Source: Elusimicrobia bacterium HGW-Elusimicrobia-1 (GTDB taxonomy: Bacteria > Elusimicrobiota > Endomicrobiia > PHAN01). From it: 53,695 bases of DNA. Location of the stretch: positions 1-53,695 of the forward strand of contig PHAN01000021.1 of NCBI GenBank assembly GCA_002841695.1, read 5' to 3'. Positions 36,127 through 43,781 of the stretch are shown here, piece by piece (position 1 is the first letter of the stretch; the number at the start of each line of letters is the position of its first letter). Position numbers and translations under genes: made by a program. The notes under the pieces were generated by a model, which searched no databases, was not told the DNA's origin, and worked only from the letters and a program-made list of their open reading frames with translations.

Positions 36127-38316
36127 ATGATTATAGTTTTTGAAAATATCGCTTTAATGCCGATTGCGGCCATATTTGCCTCCGCGGCGTTTTATTTTGC
36201 CGTTATAAAATCCCGCGCTCCGGCAATACTGCGGATACTCCGCGGCTTCGCCATAGCCCTGGCTTTGACGTCCGCCGCCGGAATGAGCGTAACTTTCCGG
36301 GAAGAAAAACCAAAAAAAACTCTGGCGGCGCTGATTGACGTTTCCGACAGTATGTTTTTAAGCGCCCGCTCCGGCGACATCTGCCGATATTTCAAAAAAA
36401 ATCTTAAATCGCTGGAAAGCGTATATAGAGTCGAATTATTCACCTTCGCGGGCGCGTTGAAAAGCATCCGTCCGTCTCAAATATACTCTCTTGAAAAAAG
36501 CGGCCCGACGGACATAAAAGGCGCGCTCCGCGAGCTCCAAGAGGCCTTTGGCTCCGGAATAGACGGTATATTACTGTTTTCCGACGGGGTTCAGACGGCT
36601 GCGGAAACCGTGTCGTCGTCGAGCCGCCAAAGACAGAATAATACATACGGCAACATTCCGGTATTCGCGTTGGATGTCTTCACGGAACGCGGCGATGTCC
36701 GCGACGTTTCCCTTGCGGACGTAAAGCCGCCGGCCTTTTCATTCAAAGGTTCAAGAAACGAACTGGCGATGAACGTCCGTTCGCGCGGATTCAACGGTCT
36801 CGGCGCCGTTGTAACGCTTCAAATGGCAACCGGAGACGGCGCGGCGCGGGAATATGCGCAAATAAGCAGCGCCACCCTCACCCTGCGCGAAGGCGATAAC
36901 CCTTTAAATTTACCCTTCGCGGCCGCCAAAACCGGACGCATCGAATATAGAGTATCAGTGAGCACTTTTGCCGGCGAAACGACCCGTGAAAACAACTCCA
37001 AGGCATTCGCCATAGACGTTTTACGCGACAAGCTCCGGGTGCTCTATCTGTGCGGACGCCCCTCGTATGAATACGCTTTCCTGCGGGATTTCCTTAAAAA
37101 TGACTTCGGTATAGAACTGGTAACGTTCGTAATACTCCGCAACCCTGAAAATGTGGCGCTCGTGCCCGACGAAGAACTCTCCCTCATACCTTTTCCGGGC
37201 GCCGACGTCCTTATGAACCGGCTTCCCGACTTCGACGTCGTGATTTTCGAGAATTTTACCTTCGAGAGGTTCGGCATTTACTCGCCGCATTTTGAAGTCC
37301 TCAAAAAATGGGTGGGCGATGGCGGAGGATTTCTTATGATGGGCGGAGAGAACTCGTTCGCCGGCGGCGGATACGCCCGCACGCCTATCGTAGATATGCT
37401 GCCGGTAACGATAGGTCAGCAGAAAGAACCGGAAGAAACAGGTCTGTTCGCTCCGGTCACTGCCGACGGCGCCGAGGAACTGCTATACGGCCGGGACGAG
37501 GACGTCCGTGTACGGAAAAATCTGCCCAAACTCGACTGGCTCCAGATTATGAGCCCCCGGGCGGGCGCGAAAGTCCCCATAAAGCATCCATGGGCGAGGA
37601 CGACATCGCTCGAAGCGGCGCCGGTTCTTGCCCTGCTTGACTTCAGAGCGGGCCGGACGGCGGCCTTGGCGACCAATTCCACGTGGCGATGGCGGATGGG
37701 CTCGGCCGACCGCGTCTATGAGACCTTCTGGAAAAATCTGCTCTCATGGCTGGCCTCGGCCCGCGACGATACCGCAAGAAATATCATAGGTCCGCCGCAG
37801 AAGGCGATTATCGGCGAAGATGTGGAATTCCTGGTAAAAAAACTCTCGCCGGCGGGCCGAATCTCGGCAACCGTCGCCGGACCCGACGGACGTCGCGAAA
37901 CGCTGAAAGAATCCGGTAACGGCGGCGATTACGCCGCGTTCGCCTTCGCGCCAAAAACGTCGGGCCGTCACACGATAGAGATTACCGAGTCCGTAAGCGG
38001 CGCCGCGCTGCGCAAGTCGTTCAAAAGCTTCGTCGCCGGGCCATATTGGGCGGATGAATCGTCGAATCTGGAAGTCGACAGAGAATTTCTTGGGCGGCTG
38101 GCGCAGGAAACCGGCGGATTGTACGTGTCGGCGGATATGGCCGCCGCCGAAGGCGGTTTGCCGTCGGAGGAAATATCGAAACGCCTGAAATCAAGCCCGC
38201 GCGAAGCCGGAAGGACATCGGGGGAGGCCTCGACGCCGACGGTCTTTTTTGCGGCCGTTGTTCTTGTGATTTTAGCGGAACTTGCCCTGCGCTGGAAAAG
38301 ATACGGGCTCTGGTAG
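36127..38316 (+). CDS. Membrane VWA / glutamine amidotransferase-like protein
   Basis: This 729-residue protein has two N-terminal helices (about 5-25 and 32-52). A VWA-like domain carries metal site LIDVSDS, and a beta-rich middle region leads to a glutamine-amidotransferase-like domain (VLYLCGRPSYEYAFLRDFL, then DFDVVIFENFT and GGGFLMMGGENSF). An Ig-like stretch follows, with one C-terminal helix (VFFAAVVLVILAELAL). The amidotransferase-like part lacks an evident Cys-His-Glu set and is probably structural. It completes the MoxR-DUF58-BatA-DUF4159 module. Known clusters of this type are linked to envelope integrity in some bacteria; the role here is inferred. Confidence 0.83.
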   Translation: MIIVFENIALMPIAAIFASAAFYFAVIKSRAPAILRILRGFAIALALTSAAGMSVTFREEKPKKTLAALIDVSDSMFLSARSGDICRYFKKNLKSLESVYRVELFTFAGALKSIRPSQIYSLEKSGPTDIKGALRELQEAFGSGIDGILLFSDGVQTAAETVSSSSRQRQNNTYGNIPVFALDVFTERGDVRDVSLADVKPPAFSFKGSRNELAMNVRSRGFNGLGAVVTLQMATGDGAAREYAQISSATLTLREGDNPLNLPFAAAKTGRIEYRVSVSTFAGETTRENNSKAFAIDVLRDKLRVLYLCGRPSYEYAFLRDFLKNDFGIELVTFVILRNPENVALVPDEELSLIPFPGADVLMNRLPDFDVVIFENFTFERFGIYSPHFEVLKKWVGDGGGFLMMGGENSFAGGGYARTPIVDMLPVTIGQQKEPEETGLFAPVTADGAEELLYGRDEDVRVRKNLPKLDWLQIMSPRAGAKVPIKHPWARTTSLEAAPVLALLDFRAGRTAALATNSTWRWRMGSADRVYETFWKNLLSWLASARDDTARNIIGPPQKAIIGEDVEFLVKKLSPAGRISATVAGPDGRRETLKESGNGGDYAAFAFAPKTSGRHTIEITESVSGAALRKSFKSFVAGPYWADESSNLEVDREFLGRLAQETGGLYVSADMAAAEGGLPSEEISKRLKSSPREAGRTSGEASTPTVFFAAVVLVILAELALRWKRYGLW

Positions 38317-38323
38317 ATTTTAC

Positions 38324-38337
38324 GCGGCGCACGCCGC
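38324..38337 (+). terminator. Weak hairpin after the MoxR/VWA module
   Basis: GCGGCG and CGCCGC (38324-38337) form a compact GC-rich stem five bases or more after the stop codon region, followed by ATTTCATTCC rather than a clean T-run. It may terminate transcription before the par locus, but it is not a textbook terminator. Confidence 0.35.
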
Positions 38338-38401
38338 ATTTCATTCCACCTTCCTCATTTTTATATAATCTTCCCGATGAGCGCAAAGACAAAAGCGCTA
38401 A

Positions 38402-38417
38402 AGTTTCACGTGAAACA
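38402..38417. promoter_or_regulatory. parS centromere site
   Basis: AGTTTCACGTGAAACA contains the perfect 14-bp palindrome GTTTCACGTGAAAC and matches the widely conserved chromosomal parS (TGTTTCACGTGAAACA) at 15 of 16 positions. ParB binds such sites to load the segregation complex near the replication origin. It lies eight bases before the parA ATG, where a ribosome-binding site would be expected, so ParB binding could also repress parA. Confidence 0.92.
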
Positions 38418-38424
38418 ATAACCT

Positions 38425-39186
38425 ATGAGCAAAATAATAGCGCTGGCCAACCAAAAAGGCGGGGTAGGAAAAACGACTACGGCGGTCAATCTGGCCGCCT
38501 CGCTCGCGCATCTGGGCGAAGAGACGCTGCTTGTGGATATGGATCCTCAGGCGAATGCGACTTCGGGCGTGGGCATAGACAAGAATCTTGAAGCCAACAT
38601 CTACAGGGCGCTGCTGTCTGAAATTCCACTCGACGACGCCGTTCGCCCGACGGAAATCGACTGGCTCGACGTGGTTCCGTCAACGCTCGATTTGATAGCC
38701 GCCGAGATAGAACTCGCCGGAGCCGAAGAAAGAGAATTCTTTTTAAAAAAAGTTTTGGCCCGGTTTCATAAGGTTTATAAATATATAATTATCGACTGCC
38801 CGCCGTCTCTGGGTCTGCTTACGCTCAATTCACTGGCCGCGGCCGACTCTATAATAATTCCCCTGCAATGCGAGTACTACGCCCTGGAAGGCCTCGGCCA
38901 GCTGCTTAAAACCATAGAACTTATCCGCGAAGGTCTTAATCCCAAACTTGAAATTGAGGGCGTCCTCATAACTATGTATGATTCCCGGCTCAATCTGGCC
39001 AACCAAGTCATAGCCGAAGTAAAAAAACACTTCAAAGAAAAGACATATTCGACTGTAATACCGCGCACCGTGCGGCTGGCCGAGGCGCCGAGTTTCGGAA
39101 AGCCGATTATCACTTATGACAAAAATTCCAAGGGCGCCGAGGTTTATCTGGAATTGGCCGAAGAATTCTTAAAGAAACAAAAATAG
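38425..39186 (+). CDS. parA: Chromosome partitioning ATPase ParA/Soj
   Basis: This is a 253-residue ParA/Soj ATPase. The deviant Walker A motif KGGVGKTT (11-18), the MDPQANAT A-prime motif near residue 40 and IIDCPPSLGLLTLNSL near 122 identify it. ParA forms nucleotide-dependent dimers on the nucleoid that move ParB-parS complexes. The short N-terminus without an HTH is typical of chromosomal rather than plasmid type Ia ParA. parB follows after 464 bases, an unusually long gap containing a repeat and a small ORF. Confidence 0.97.
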   Translation: MSKIIALANQKGGVGKTTTAVNLAASLAHLGEETLLVDMDPQANATSGVGIDKNLEANIYRALLSEIPLDDAVRPTEIDWLDVVPSTLDLIAAEIELAGAEEREFFLKKVLARFHKVYKYIIIDCPPSLGLLTLNSLAAADSIIIPLQCEYYALEGLGQLLKTIELIREGLNPKLEIEGVLITMYDSRLNLANQVIAEVKKHFKEKTYSTVIPRTVRLAEAPSFGKPIITYDKNSKGAEVYLELAEEFLKKQK

Positions 39187-39242
39187 CTGAAAATTGAAGC
39201 TGTTGTGTCTGTTCAAGCGGTGATGGACATATACGTTCAGGG

Positions 39243-39313
39243 TTGTCATTCCCGCGCAAGCGGGAATCCAGATATAAGAATGGATTCCCGATAACGACAT
39301 TCGGGAATGACAA
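39243..39313. repeat. Palindromic dispersed repeat (SRESGNP type), copy 1
   Basis: A perfect 12-bp terminal inverted repeat TTGTCATTCCCG / CGGGAATGACAA (39243-39254 and 39302-39313) encloses a CCCGC-GCAA-GCGGG hairpin and a second GGATTCCCG element. This type translates in one frame as CHSRESGNP and is common between genes in many bacteria. A copy in the opposite orientation lies at 48968-49040. Confidence 0.9.
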
Positions 39314-39377
39314 TCTTGATTATGACGTAGTCGAACCGAGAAAAACGAATAAATATCTATAAGATAGGCGGCAAAAT

Positions 39378-39614
39378 ATGGTATTCTTTGAAATATTAGG
39401 TTGGCTGTTTGTTATTTGGCTACTCGGTAGCACTATCTACTCAATTAAATTTCATCTCGGCAATTATTTATTACAAAAACAAAGGATTAAAAATAAGGTG
39501 GTTGGCGAACTATATGAAACTCTACATAAGCAGATAAATTGGAAATCATTAATATTGATACAAGTATCTAAATTAACAATAGCGATTTTTTTACTGTATC
39601 TCTTGTTGAAATAA
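39378..39614 (+). CDS. Small AT-rich membrane protein between parA and parB
   Basis: I do not recognise this 78-residue protein. It has a hydrophobic N-terminal helix (FFEILGWLFVIWLLGSTIYSI), a basic middle (QKQRIKNKVVGELYETLHKQ) and a second hydrophobic helix at the C-terminus (LTIAIFLLYLLL). AGGCGG lies about nine bases before the ATG. The region is visibly richer in A and T than parA and parB and uses codons such as TTA and ATA freely, suggesting recent acquisition. It sits with a palindromic repeat inside what is normally a contiguous parAB pair. Small hydrophobic proteins of this kind can be toxins or accessory membrane factors, but nothing in the sequence proves either. Confidence 0.6.
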   Translation: MVFFEILGWLFVIWLLGSTIYSIKFHLGNYLLQKQRIKNKVVGELYETLHKQINWKSLILIQVSKLTIAIFLLYLLLK

Positions 39615-39650
39615 AAATTATCCAACGCCACATCTAAGGAGTAATAAACA

Positions 39651-40523
39651 ATGCAAAGAGGATTAGGCAGAGGACTCGAAGCCCTGCTGCCGAAAAATAG
39701 AACCGCCGGGGGAACCCCCGCCGAACGCGGCGAAAGCAAGATTTCCGTCGACAAAATACACGCCAACCCCAATCAGCCGCGCAAAAACTTCAACGAAAAT
39801 AAACTCAAAGAACTCTCCGCATCCATAAAAGCCCACGGACTTGCGCAGCCCATAGTCGTATCCCCCGCGACAGAGCCGGGAACCTATGAAATAATCGCGG
39901 GAGAAAGAAGATGGCGCGCCGCGAAAATGGCCGGATTAAAAGAAATACCCGCGGTGGTGCGCCACACCGACGAGAAAAACAAGTTTCAGATATCACTGGT
40001 GGAAAATATTCAGCGTGAGGACCTTAATCCCATAGAAGAAGCGCTCGCGTTCAGGTCCCTGATGAAAGATTTCGGGCACACGCAGGAAGATTTGGCAAAA
40101 ACTCTGGGCAAAGACCGCTCGGTAATAGCAAATGCCGTGCGACTGCTGGGATTATCGCGGGAAATACAGGCGCTGATAGAAGATTCCACAATCTCCGCCG
40201 GTCACGGAAGAACGCTGGCCGCGATACAGGACGCCGGCAGGCAAAAAGAAATACTGAAAAAAATCCTCGACGGAAACCTGAGCGTGCGCGAAGTCGAACT
40301 AATCGCCCGCGAAATTAAAAAAGCGGGAAGCGACGCCGGCACGTCGAAAAAAAACAGACGCAACGCCGAACTCGCCCATCTTGAAAGCGCCCTGGAACAC
40401 GCCTACGGAACCAAAGTCCGCATACAGGGCACTCCCAAAAAAGGAAAAATATCTATACATTATTATTCGCTCGAAGACCTGGAACGTTTGTCGCGCGTGC
40501 TTAAAAAAGCGGCGGCGAAATAA
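39651..40523 (+). CDS. parB: Chromosome partitioning protein ParB/Spo0J
   Basis: This is a 290-residue ParB. It starts with the typical GLGRGLEALLP. The CTP-binding N-terminal domain has NPNQPRKNF and GERRWRAAKMAGL, followed by VENIQREDLNPIEEA, a helix-turn-helix (TQEDLAKTLGKDRSVIANAVRLL) that recognises parS, and a C-terminal dimerisation domain. ParB clamps slide from parS and load SMC in many bacteria. AAGGAG lies about nine bases before the ATG, so translation is independent of parA despite the inserted ORF upstream. Confidence 0.97.
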   Translation: MQRGLGRGLEALLPKNRTAGGTPAERGESKISVDKIHANPNQPRKNFNENKLKELSASIKAHGLAQPIVVSPATEPGTYEIIAGERRWRAAKMAGLKEIPAVVRHTDEKNKFQISLVENIQREDLNPIEEALAFRSLMKDFGHTQEDLAKTLGKDRSVIANAVRLLGLSREIQALIEDSTISAGHGRTLAAIQDAGRQKEILKKILDGNLSVREVELIAREIKKAGSDAGTSKKNRRNAELAHLESALEHAYGTKVRIQGTPKKGKISIHYYSLEDLERLSRVLKKAAAK

Positions 40524-40544
40524 ACTTTCTTAAAACAAAGTTAA

Positions 40545-40807
40545 GTCAATTGAAAAAGTGCCCAAAATGTCACCCTGAACCTTTCGCTTTTGTCACCCTG
40601 AGTGAAACGAAGGGTCTCGCTTTGGCTCGTCGGAAAACTAGATTCTTCGCGGAGTTTATCCTGAGCGAAAAACTGAGATTCTTCGCGGAGTTTATCCTGA
40701 GCGAAAAACTGAGATTCTTCGCTTCGCTCAGAATGACATAGCGAAGGACTCAGAATGACGCTCGCCGAAGGTCTCAGAATGACAAATAACGGGGGTTTTC
40801 AATTGAC
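40545..40807. repeat. Composite dispersed repeat, copy D (same orientation as C)
   Basis: The element starts GTCAATTGAAAAAGTGCCC and includes ACCCTGAACCTTTCGC. It carries two tandem copies of a roughly 42-bp block around GCGGAGTTTATCCTGAGCG, then TTCGCTTCGCTCAGAATGAC, and ends AATGACAAATAACGGGGG and TTTTCAATTGACTC. It fills most of the 308-bp gap between parB and the lipoprotein gene. Confidence 0.86.
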
Positions 40808-40831
40808 TCAAGTTTAAGAGGTGTCGGGATT

Positions 40832-41890
40832 ATGCGGCTGAGTAAATATAAAATCGGAATATTGGCTGTCGCGGCGGCTATGATTCCGGCATGCGCGGCG
40901 CATCTGACGGCGCCGGCGACGCTGAACGCGGCCAAAAATTCCTCCGCGGAGCAGGCAACGGCGCATCCGGTTTACGTCTCAAAAATGCCCGTCACAAAAT
41001 ACAATTTGTTTGCCACAGGCGGCTGGGACGGCAACTGGTACGTCGGCAGCAACCAGGCCTGGATAGAAAAAATAAACCTCGCCGGCCGCAAAAAAAACGA
41101 TTTTGTCCGCGCCTATCTGGGCGCAAAACTCGGAAGGATGAAAACACAAAACACGCCCGGCAAGCCGGCCTGGGTCAGGGAACCTTATCCCGGCGAAATC
41201 TACGCCGCAACATCGTCTACGCCCGCCTGGAGGCCGTCGGATTATCTTTTGCTGACAAAATCCGCCGACATACCGGCGCAATACGATTACGAAAACGCCA
41301 TCGACACCGTAGGAGAAGCCCGCTGGTTCTGGGTCGAATGTCCGCTCGATAAACTCAATTTCGGCGGCGACAACTATATAGCCGTATGGTCGCCCAACGA
41401 ATACTTTGATTCGGTGTCCTCGGCGCCGATTCTTGCCGCCGCGTGGGGCGACCGCGAGGTCGATTCATGGATAAATACTTCCCTGGGCCAATGGCCTCAT
41501 CTGGCCGCGGAAAATCCTCTTAAAACACCAATAAGCGTATTCGAGCCGGCCATAGCCGTAAAACTCGTGCCTGCCGGCGCGGCGGCAGGCGTAAAAGTTG
41601 AAATCATTTCAGTGGAGGACACACCCGCGGCCCCCGATATTCTAAAAAAGATTACGGCCGCCGTATCCGGTTTCTCGACGGAAAAGGCCTGGCTCGAAAT
41701 CTCCGCCGACTCCAAAAACTATCGGAGGGCGGGCGGATACGTTTACACTCCGCCTTACGTTTTCGTATTTGACCCGAAGGAAACCGCAACCGTAACTACC
41801 GGAAAAATAAGTTTAAGAGTCGCCGCCGAAAACATACGCGGCGAATTCGGATTCTCGCAACCCGTAAATTTGATTGTCGAAAAAAAATAG
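40832..41890 (+). CDS. Predicted lipoprotein of unknown function
   Basis: I do not recognise the family of this 352-residue protein. The N-terminus is a lipoprotein signal (KIGILAVAAAMIPAC, lipid-modified Cys21). The mature part is probably beta-rich: it has FATGGWDGNWYVGSNQAWIEKINL, a WVECPLDKLNFGGDNYIAVWSP region and a C-terminal Ig-like stretch (WLEISADSKNYRRAGGYVYTPPYVFVFDP). Several Trp, Tyr and Asp residues suggest a carbohydrate- or ligand-binding surface, which is only a guess. It lies ten bases before a small secreted protein and then an M48 peptidase lipoprotein, so the three probably form one operon acting in the periplasm or at a membrane face. Confidence 0.75.
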   Translation: MRLSKYKIGILAVAAAMIPACAAHLTAPATLNAAKNSSAEQATAHPVYVSKMPVTKYNLFATGGWDGNWYVGSNQAWIEKINLAGRKKNDFVRAYLGAKLGRMKTQNTPGKPAWVREPYPGEIYAATSSTPAWRPSDYLLLTKSADIPAQYDYENAIDTVGEARWFWVECPLDKLNFGGDNYIAVWSPNEYFDSVSSAPILAAAWGDREVDSWINTSLGQWPHLAAENPLKTPISVFEPAIAVKLVPAGAAAGVKVEIISVEDTPAAPDILKKITAAVSGFSTEKAWLEISADSKNYRRAGGYVYTPPYVFVFDPKETATVTTGKISLRVAAENIRGEFGFSQPVNLIVEKK

Positions 41891-41900
41891 AGGTGTGCCA

Positions 41901-42263
41901 ATGTCTCTAAAACCGGACGCCGCGCAAACCGCATCAGTCACTCAATCAATCTCATCCTCATCCTGCAAAAAATCGAGGGACCGCGCCAAACCGACGGCCT
42001 TGTCGCTCGTGGCGCTGTGCATTTTGACCGCCGCGACCGTAACCGCGGGGGCTGCCGAGCCATCGTTCTGGCAAAAATTGTTACGTCGGCCCGACAAACG
42101 TCAAAACGTTCCGACTACGGTGGCGGGTGTCCGCGGCCTCGACGAAGCCGGCGTCTCTGGCGACGCGACATCGCGCGATTACGACGCGCTGGCCAAAATC
42201 GAGGGCGTTTACATATCGAAAGCCGAACTCGAAAAATTTATCGCCGACGGGGGGCTCAGGTGA
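41901..42263 (+). CDS. Small exported protein preceding M48 peptidase
   Basis: I do not recognise the family of this 120-residue protein. AGAGGTG lies six bases before the ATG at 41901, which I prefer over an in-frame codon at 41874 inside the previous gene. An unusually long polar N-terminus (about 43 residues) precedes a hydrophobic segment ending in TVTAGAAEPSFW, so it is either a signal peptide with a long n-region or a membrane anchor. A start further in, at a TTG just before SLVALCIL, would give a normal signal peptide. The C-terminal part VRGLDEAG, then LAKIEGVYISKAELEKFIADGGL, looks like a conserved interaction motif. It overlaps the M48 gene by GTGA, so the two products may work together. 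Confidence 0.65.
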   Translation: MSLKPDAAQTASVTQSISSSSCKKSRDRAKPTALSLVALCILTAATVTAGAAEPSFWQKLLRRPDKRQNVPTTVAGVRGLDEAGVSGDATSRDYDALAKIEGVYISKAELEKFIADGGLR

Positions 42264-43081
42264 AAAAACTTTCAGCCCTCGCCGTTCTAACCGCATTGCT
42301 TCCCGCCTGCGCCCAGCTGCCAATGTCGGCGCCCGACGCCGCAACGGCGATAACCATCGGCTCAAAATTTGTAAGCGCGGCCGTCCCGATGTCCGACGCC
42401 GAAGAAACCGCGCTGGGCAAAGAAGTGGCGGCCAATCTGTGCGCCGGATTCGGTTACCGCGACGACGCGGCCGCGTCAAAATACATAAACCTCGTCGGAC
42501 AAACCCTGGCCCGTCATTCGGGACGCGCCAACATCGCCTATCACTTTGCGCTTCTGGATTCGGAAACCGTAAACGCCTACGCCGCGCCGGGAGGATATAT
42601 TTTTGTCACTAAGGGCGCCCTCAAACTGATGGAAAACGAAGCGGAATTCGCCGCGGCGCTGGCGCACGAAATATCGCACGTATCCTCGCGGCACATAGCC
42701 AAAGAAATACAAAAGGCAAACCTCGTCGGGGCGGGCACAGACGTTATCGCCCTGATGGCAAAAGATAAATCGCAGGCCGCTGCGCTTACCGGATTCTCCA
42801 CCGATATACTTTTTAAGGGATATTCAAGGAAAGACGAGGAAGAGGCCGACGCAAAAGCCGTTGAAATACTTAAAGCCGCGGGTTACGACAGCGTCGCCTT
42901 TACGAATTTTCTGGAGCGCCTCGCTTCGCAAAAAGCCGACGAGCCGAGATTTATGGTGTTCCTTAAAACCCACCCGCGTCCGGAAGACCGCATAGCCCGC
43001 ATCAAGCCCAAAACATCGACGGGAAGAAAAAACGAAGCGCGCTTCATTAACGCAACATCCAAATTAAAATCCCCCCGATAA
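42260..43081 (+). CDS. M48-family metallopeptidase lipoprotein
   Basis: This is a zinc peptidase of the M48 family, related to periplasmic BepA/LoiP-type enzymes that monitor outer-membrane assembly. The 273-residue protein starts with a lipoprotein signal (LTALLPAC, Cys17). Typical features follow in order: NAYAAPGGYIFVTKGAL, the zinc motif HEISH (136-140) followed by VSSRH, and the third-ligand segment KDEEEADAKAVEIL, ending with THPRPEDRIARI. The GTG at 42260 overlaps the previous stop (GTGA) and has a G-rich stretch upstream. A longer open frame from 42017 is an overlap artefact. A bidirectional terminator follows at 43161. Confidence 0.92.
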   Translation: MKKLSALAVLTALLPACAQLPMSAPDAATAITIGSKFVSAAVPMSDAEETALGKEVAANLCAGFGYRDDAAASKYINLVGQTLARHSGRANIAYHFALLDSETVNAYAAPGGYIFVTKGALKLMENEAEFAAALAHEISHVSSRHIAKEIQKANLVGAGTDVIALMAKDKSQAAALTGFSTDILFKGYSRKDEEEADAKAVEILKAAGYDSVAFTNFLERLASQKADEPRFMVFLKTHPRPEDRIARIKPKTSTGRKNEARFINATSKLKSPR

Positions 43082-43160
43082 CATACACTCACCCCGCTAT
43101 AACGGTGGCGCGGGAATAACATACGTTCTTTTTCTCCTTTGCTCTCCTATGTAAAAATAA

Positions 43161-43201
43161 AAGCCAACGTCCCCCTACGGGAGACGCCGGCTTATTTTTT
43201 C
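43161..43201. terminator. Bidirectional rho-independent terminator
   Basis: AAGCC and GGCTT (43161-43165, 43189-43193) with inner CGTC/GACG pairing form a hairpin. It is followed by ATTTTTT on the plus strand and preceded by AAAAATAA, giving a T-rich run on the minus strand. It lies between the convergent M48 gene and ndk and would serve both. Confidence 0.75.
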
Positions 43202-43231
43202 AGGCGTACCGCCATTACATTCGACTACATT

Positions 43232-43747
43232 TTACGCCCAAACCATCTTCTCTACTTTTTCCAAAACCACTTTCTTCGACGGATAAATATCCTCCGTGAG
43301 TTCCTCCGGATCGAACCACAACTTAATCTCATATTCCGACGATTCCGGCGACGAAGAACAGTGCACCACGTTTTCGAAAACCCCTTTTGTGGTCACGCGC
43401 CCGTAGGAGCCGCGAATGCTTGTGGCCTCCGCCTCTTCGGGGTTCGTGGCTCCGACGATGGCCCTGAGCTTTTTTATCGCGTCATTGCCTCTGTAAACCA
43501 GCGCCATCACGCGGTCGAACGGCTCTCCGAAAAGTTTTCCCTGTATATATTCTATGAGAGAATCAAAGAAGGGCTTGCCTTTGTGCTCGGCGTAATGTTT
43601 CTCGGCCAATTCTCTGGATACTTTGACCATTTTGGCCCCGATTATTATAAGCCGAGCGTCGGAAAGTTTCGTTATGACATTTCCCGTGAGCGACTTTTTG
43701 AGCCCGTCGGGTTTTACCAGTATGAGGGCGTAATCGACTTTGGACAT
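43232..43747 (-). CDS. ndk: Nucleoside diphosphate kinase
   Basis: Ndk transfers the gamma phosphate of ATP to nucleoside diphosphates through a phosphohistidine. The 171-residue protein begins VDYALILVKPDGLKKS. It has GATNPEEAEATSIRGSYG and the active-site His129 in VVHCSSSPESSEYEI, and extends about 25 residues beyond the usual end (FDPEELTEDIYPSKKVVLEKV). The ATG at 43747 has AAGGAGA ten bases upstream; the open frame from 43819 overlaps ppdK and is rejected. It follows ppdK by 34 bases, so both phosphotransfer enzymes are probably cotranscribed. Confidence 0.95.
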   Translation of the reverse strand: MSKVDYALILVKPDGLKKSLTGNVITKLSDARLIIIGAKMVKVSRELAEKHYAEHKGKPFFDSLIEYIQGKLFGEPFDRVMALVYRGNDAIKKLRAIVGATNPEEAEATSIRGSYGRVTTKGVFENVVHCSSSPESSEYEIKLWFDPEELTEDIYPSKKVVLEKVEKMVWA

Positions 43748-43781
43748 AATTCCGGTTCTCCTTAATTTTGCCGTTCCCGAT

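Noticed and set aside
42017-42259. N-terminal extension of the M48 peptidase
   Set aside because: It overlaps the small exported protein gene out of frame and would bury the lipoprotein signal.
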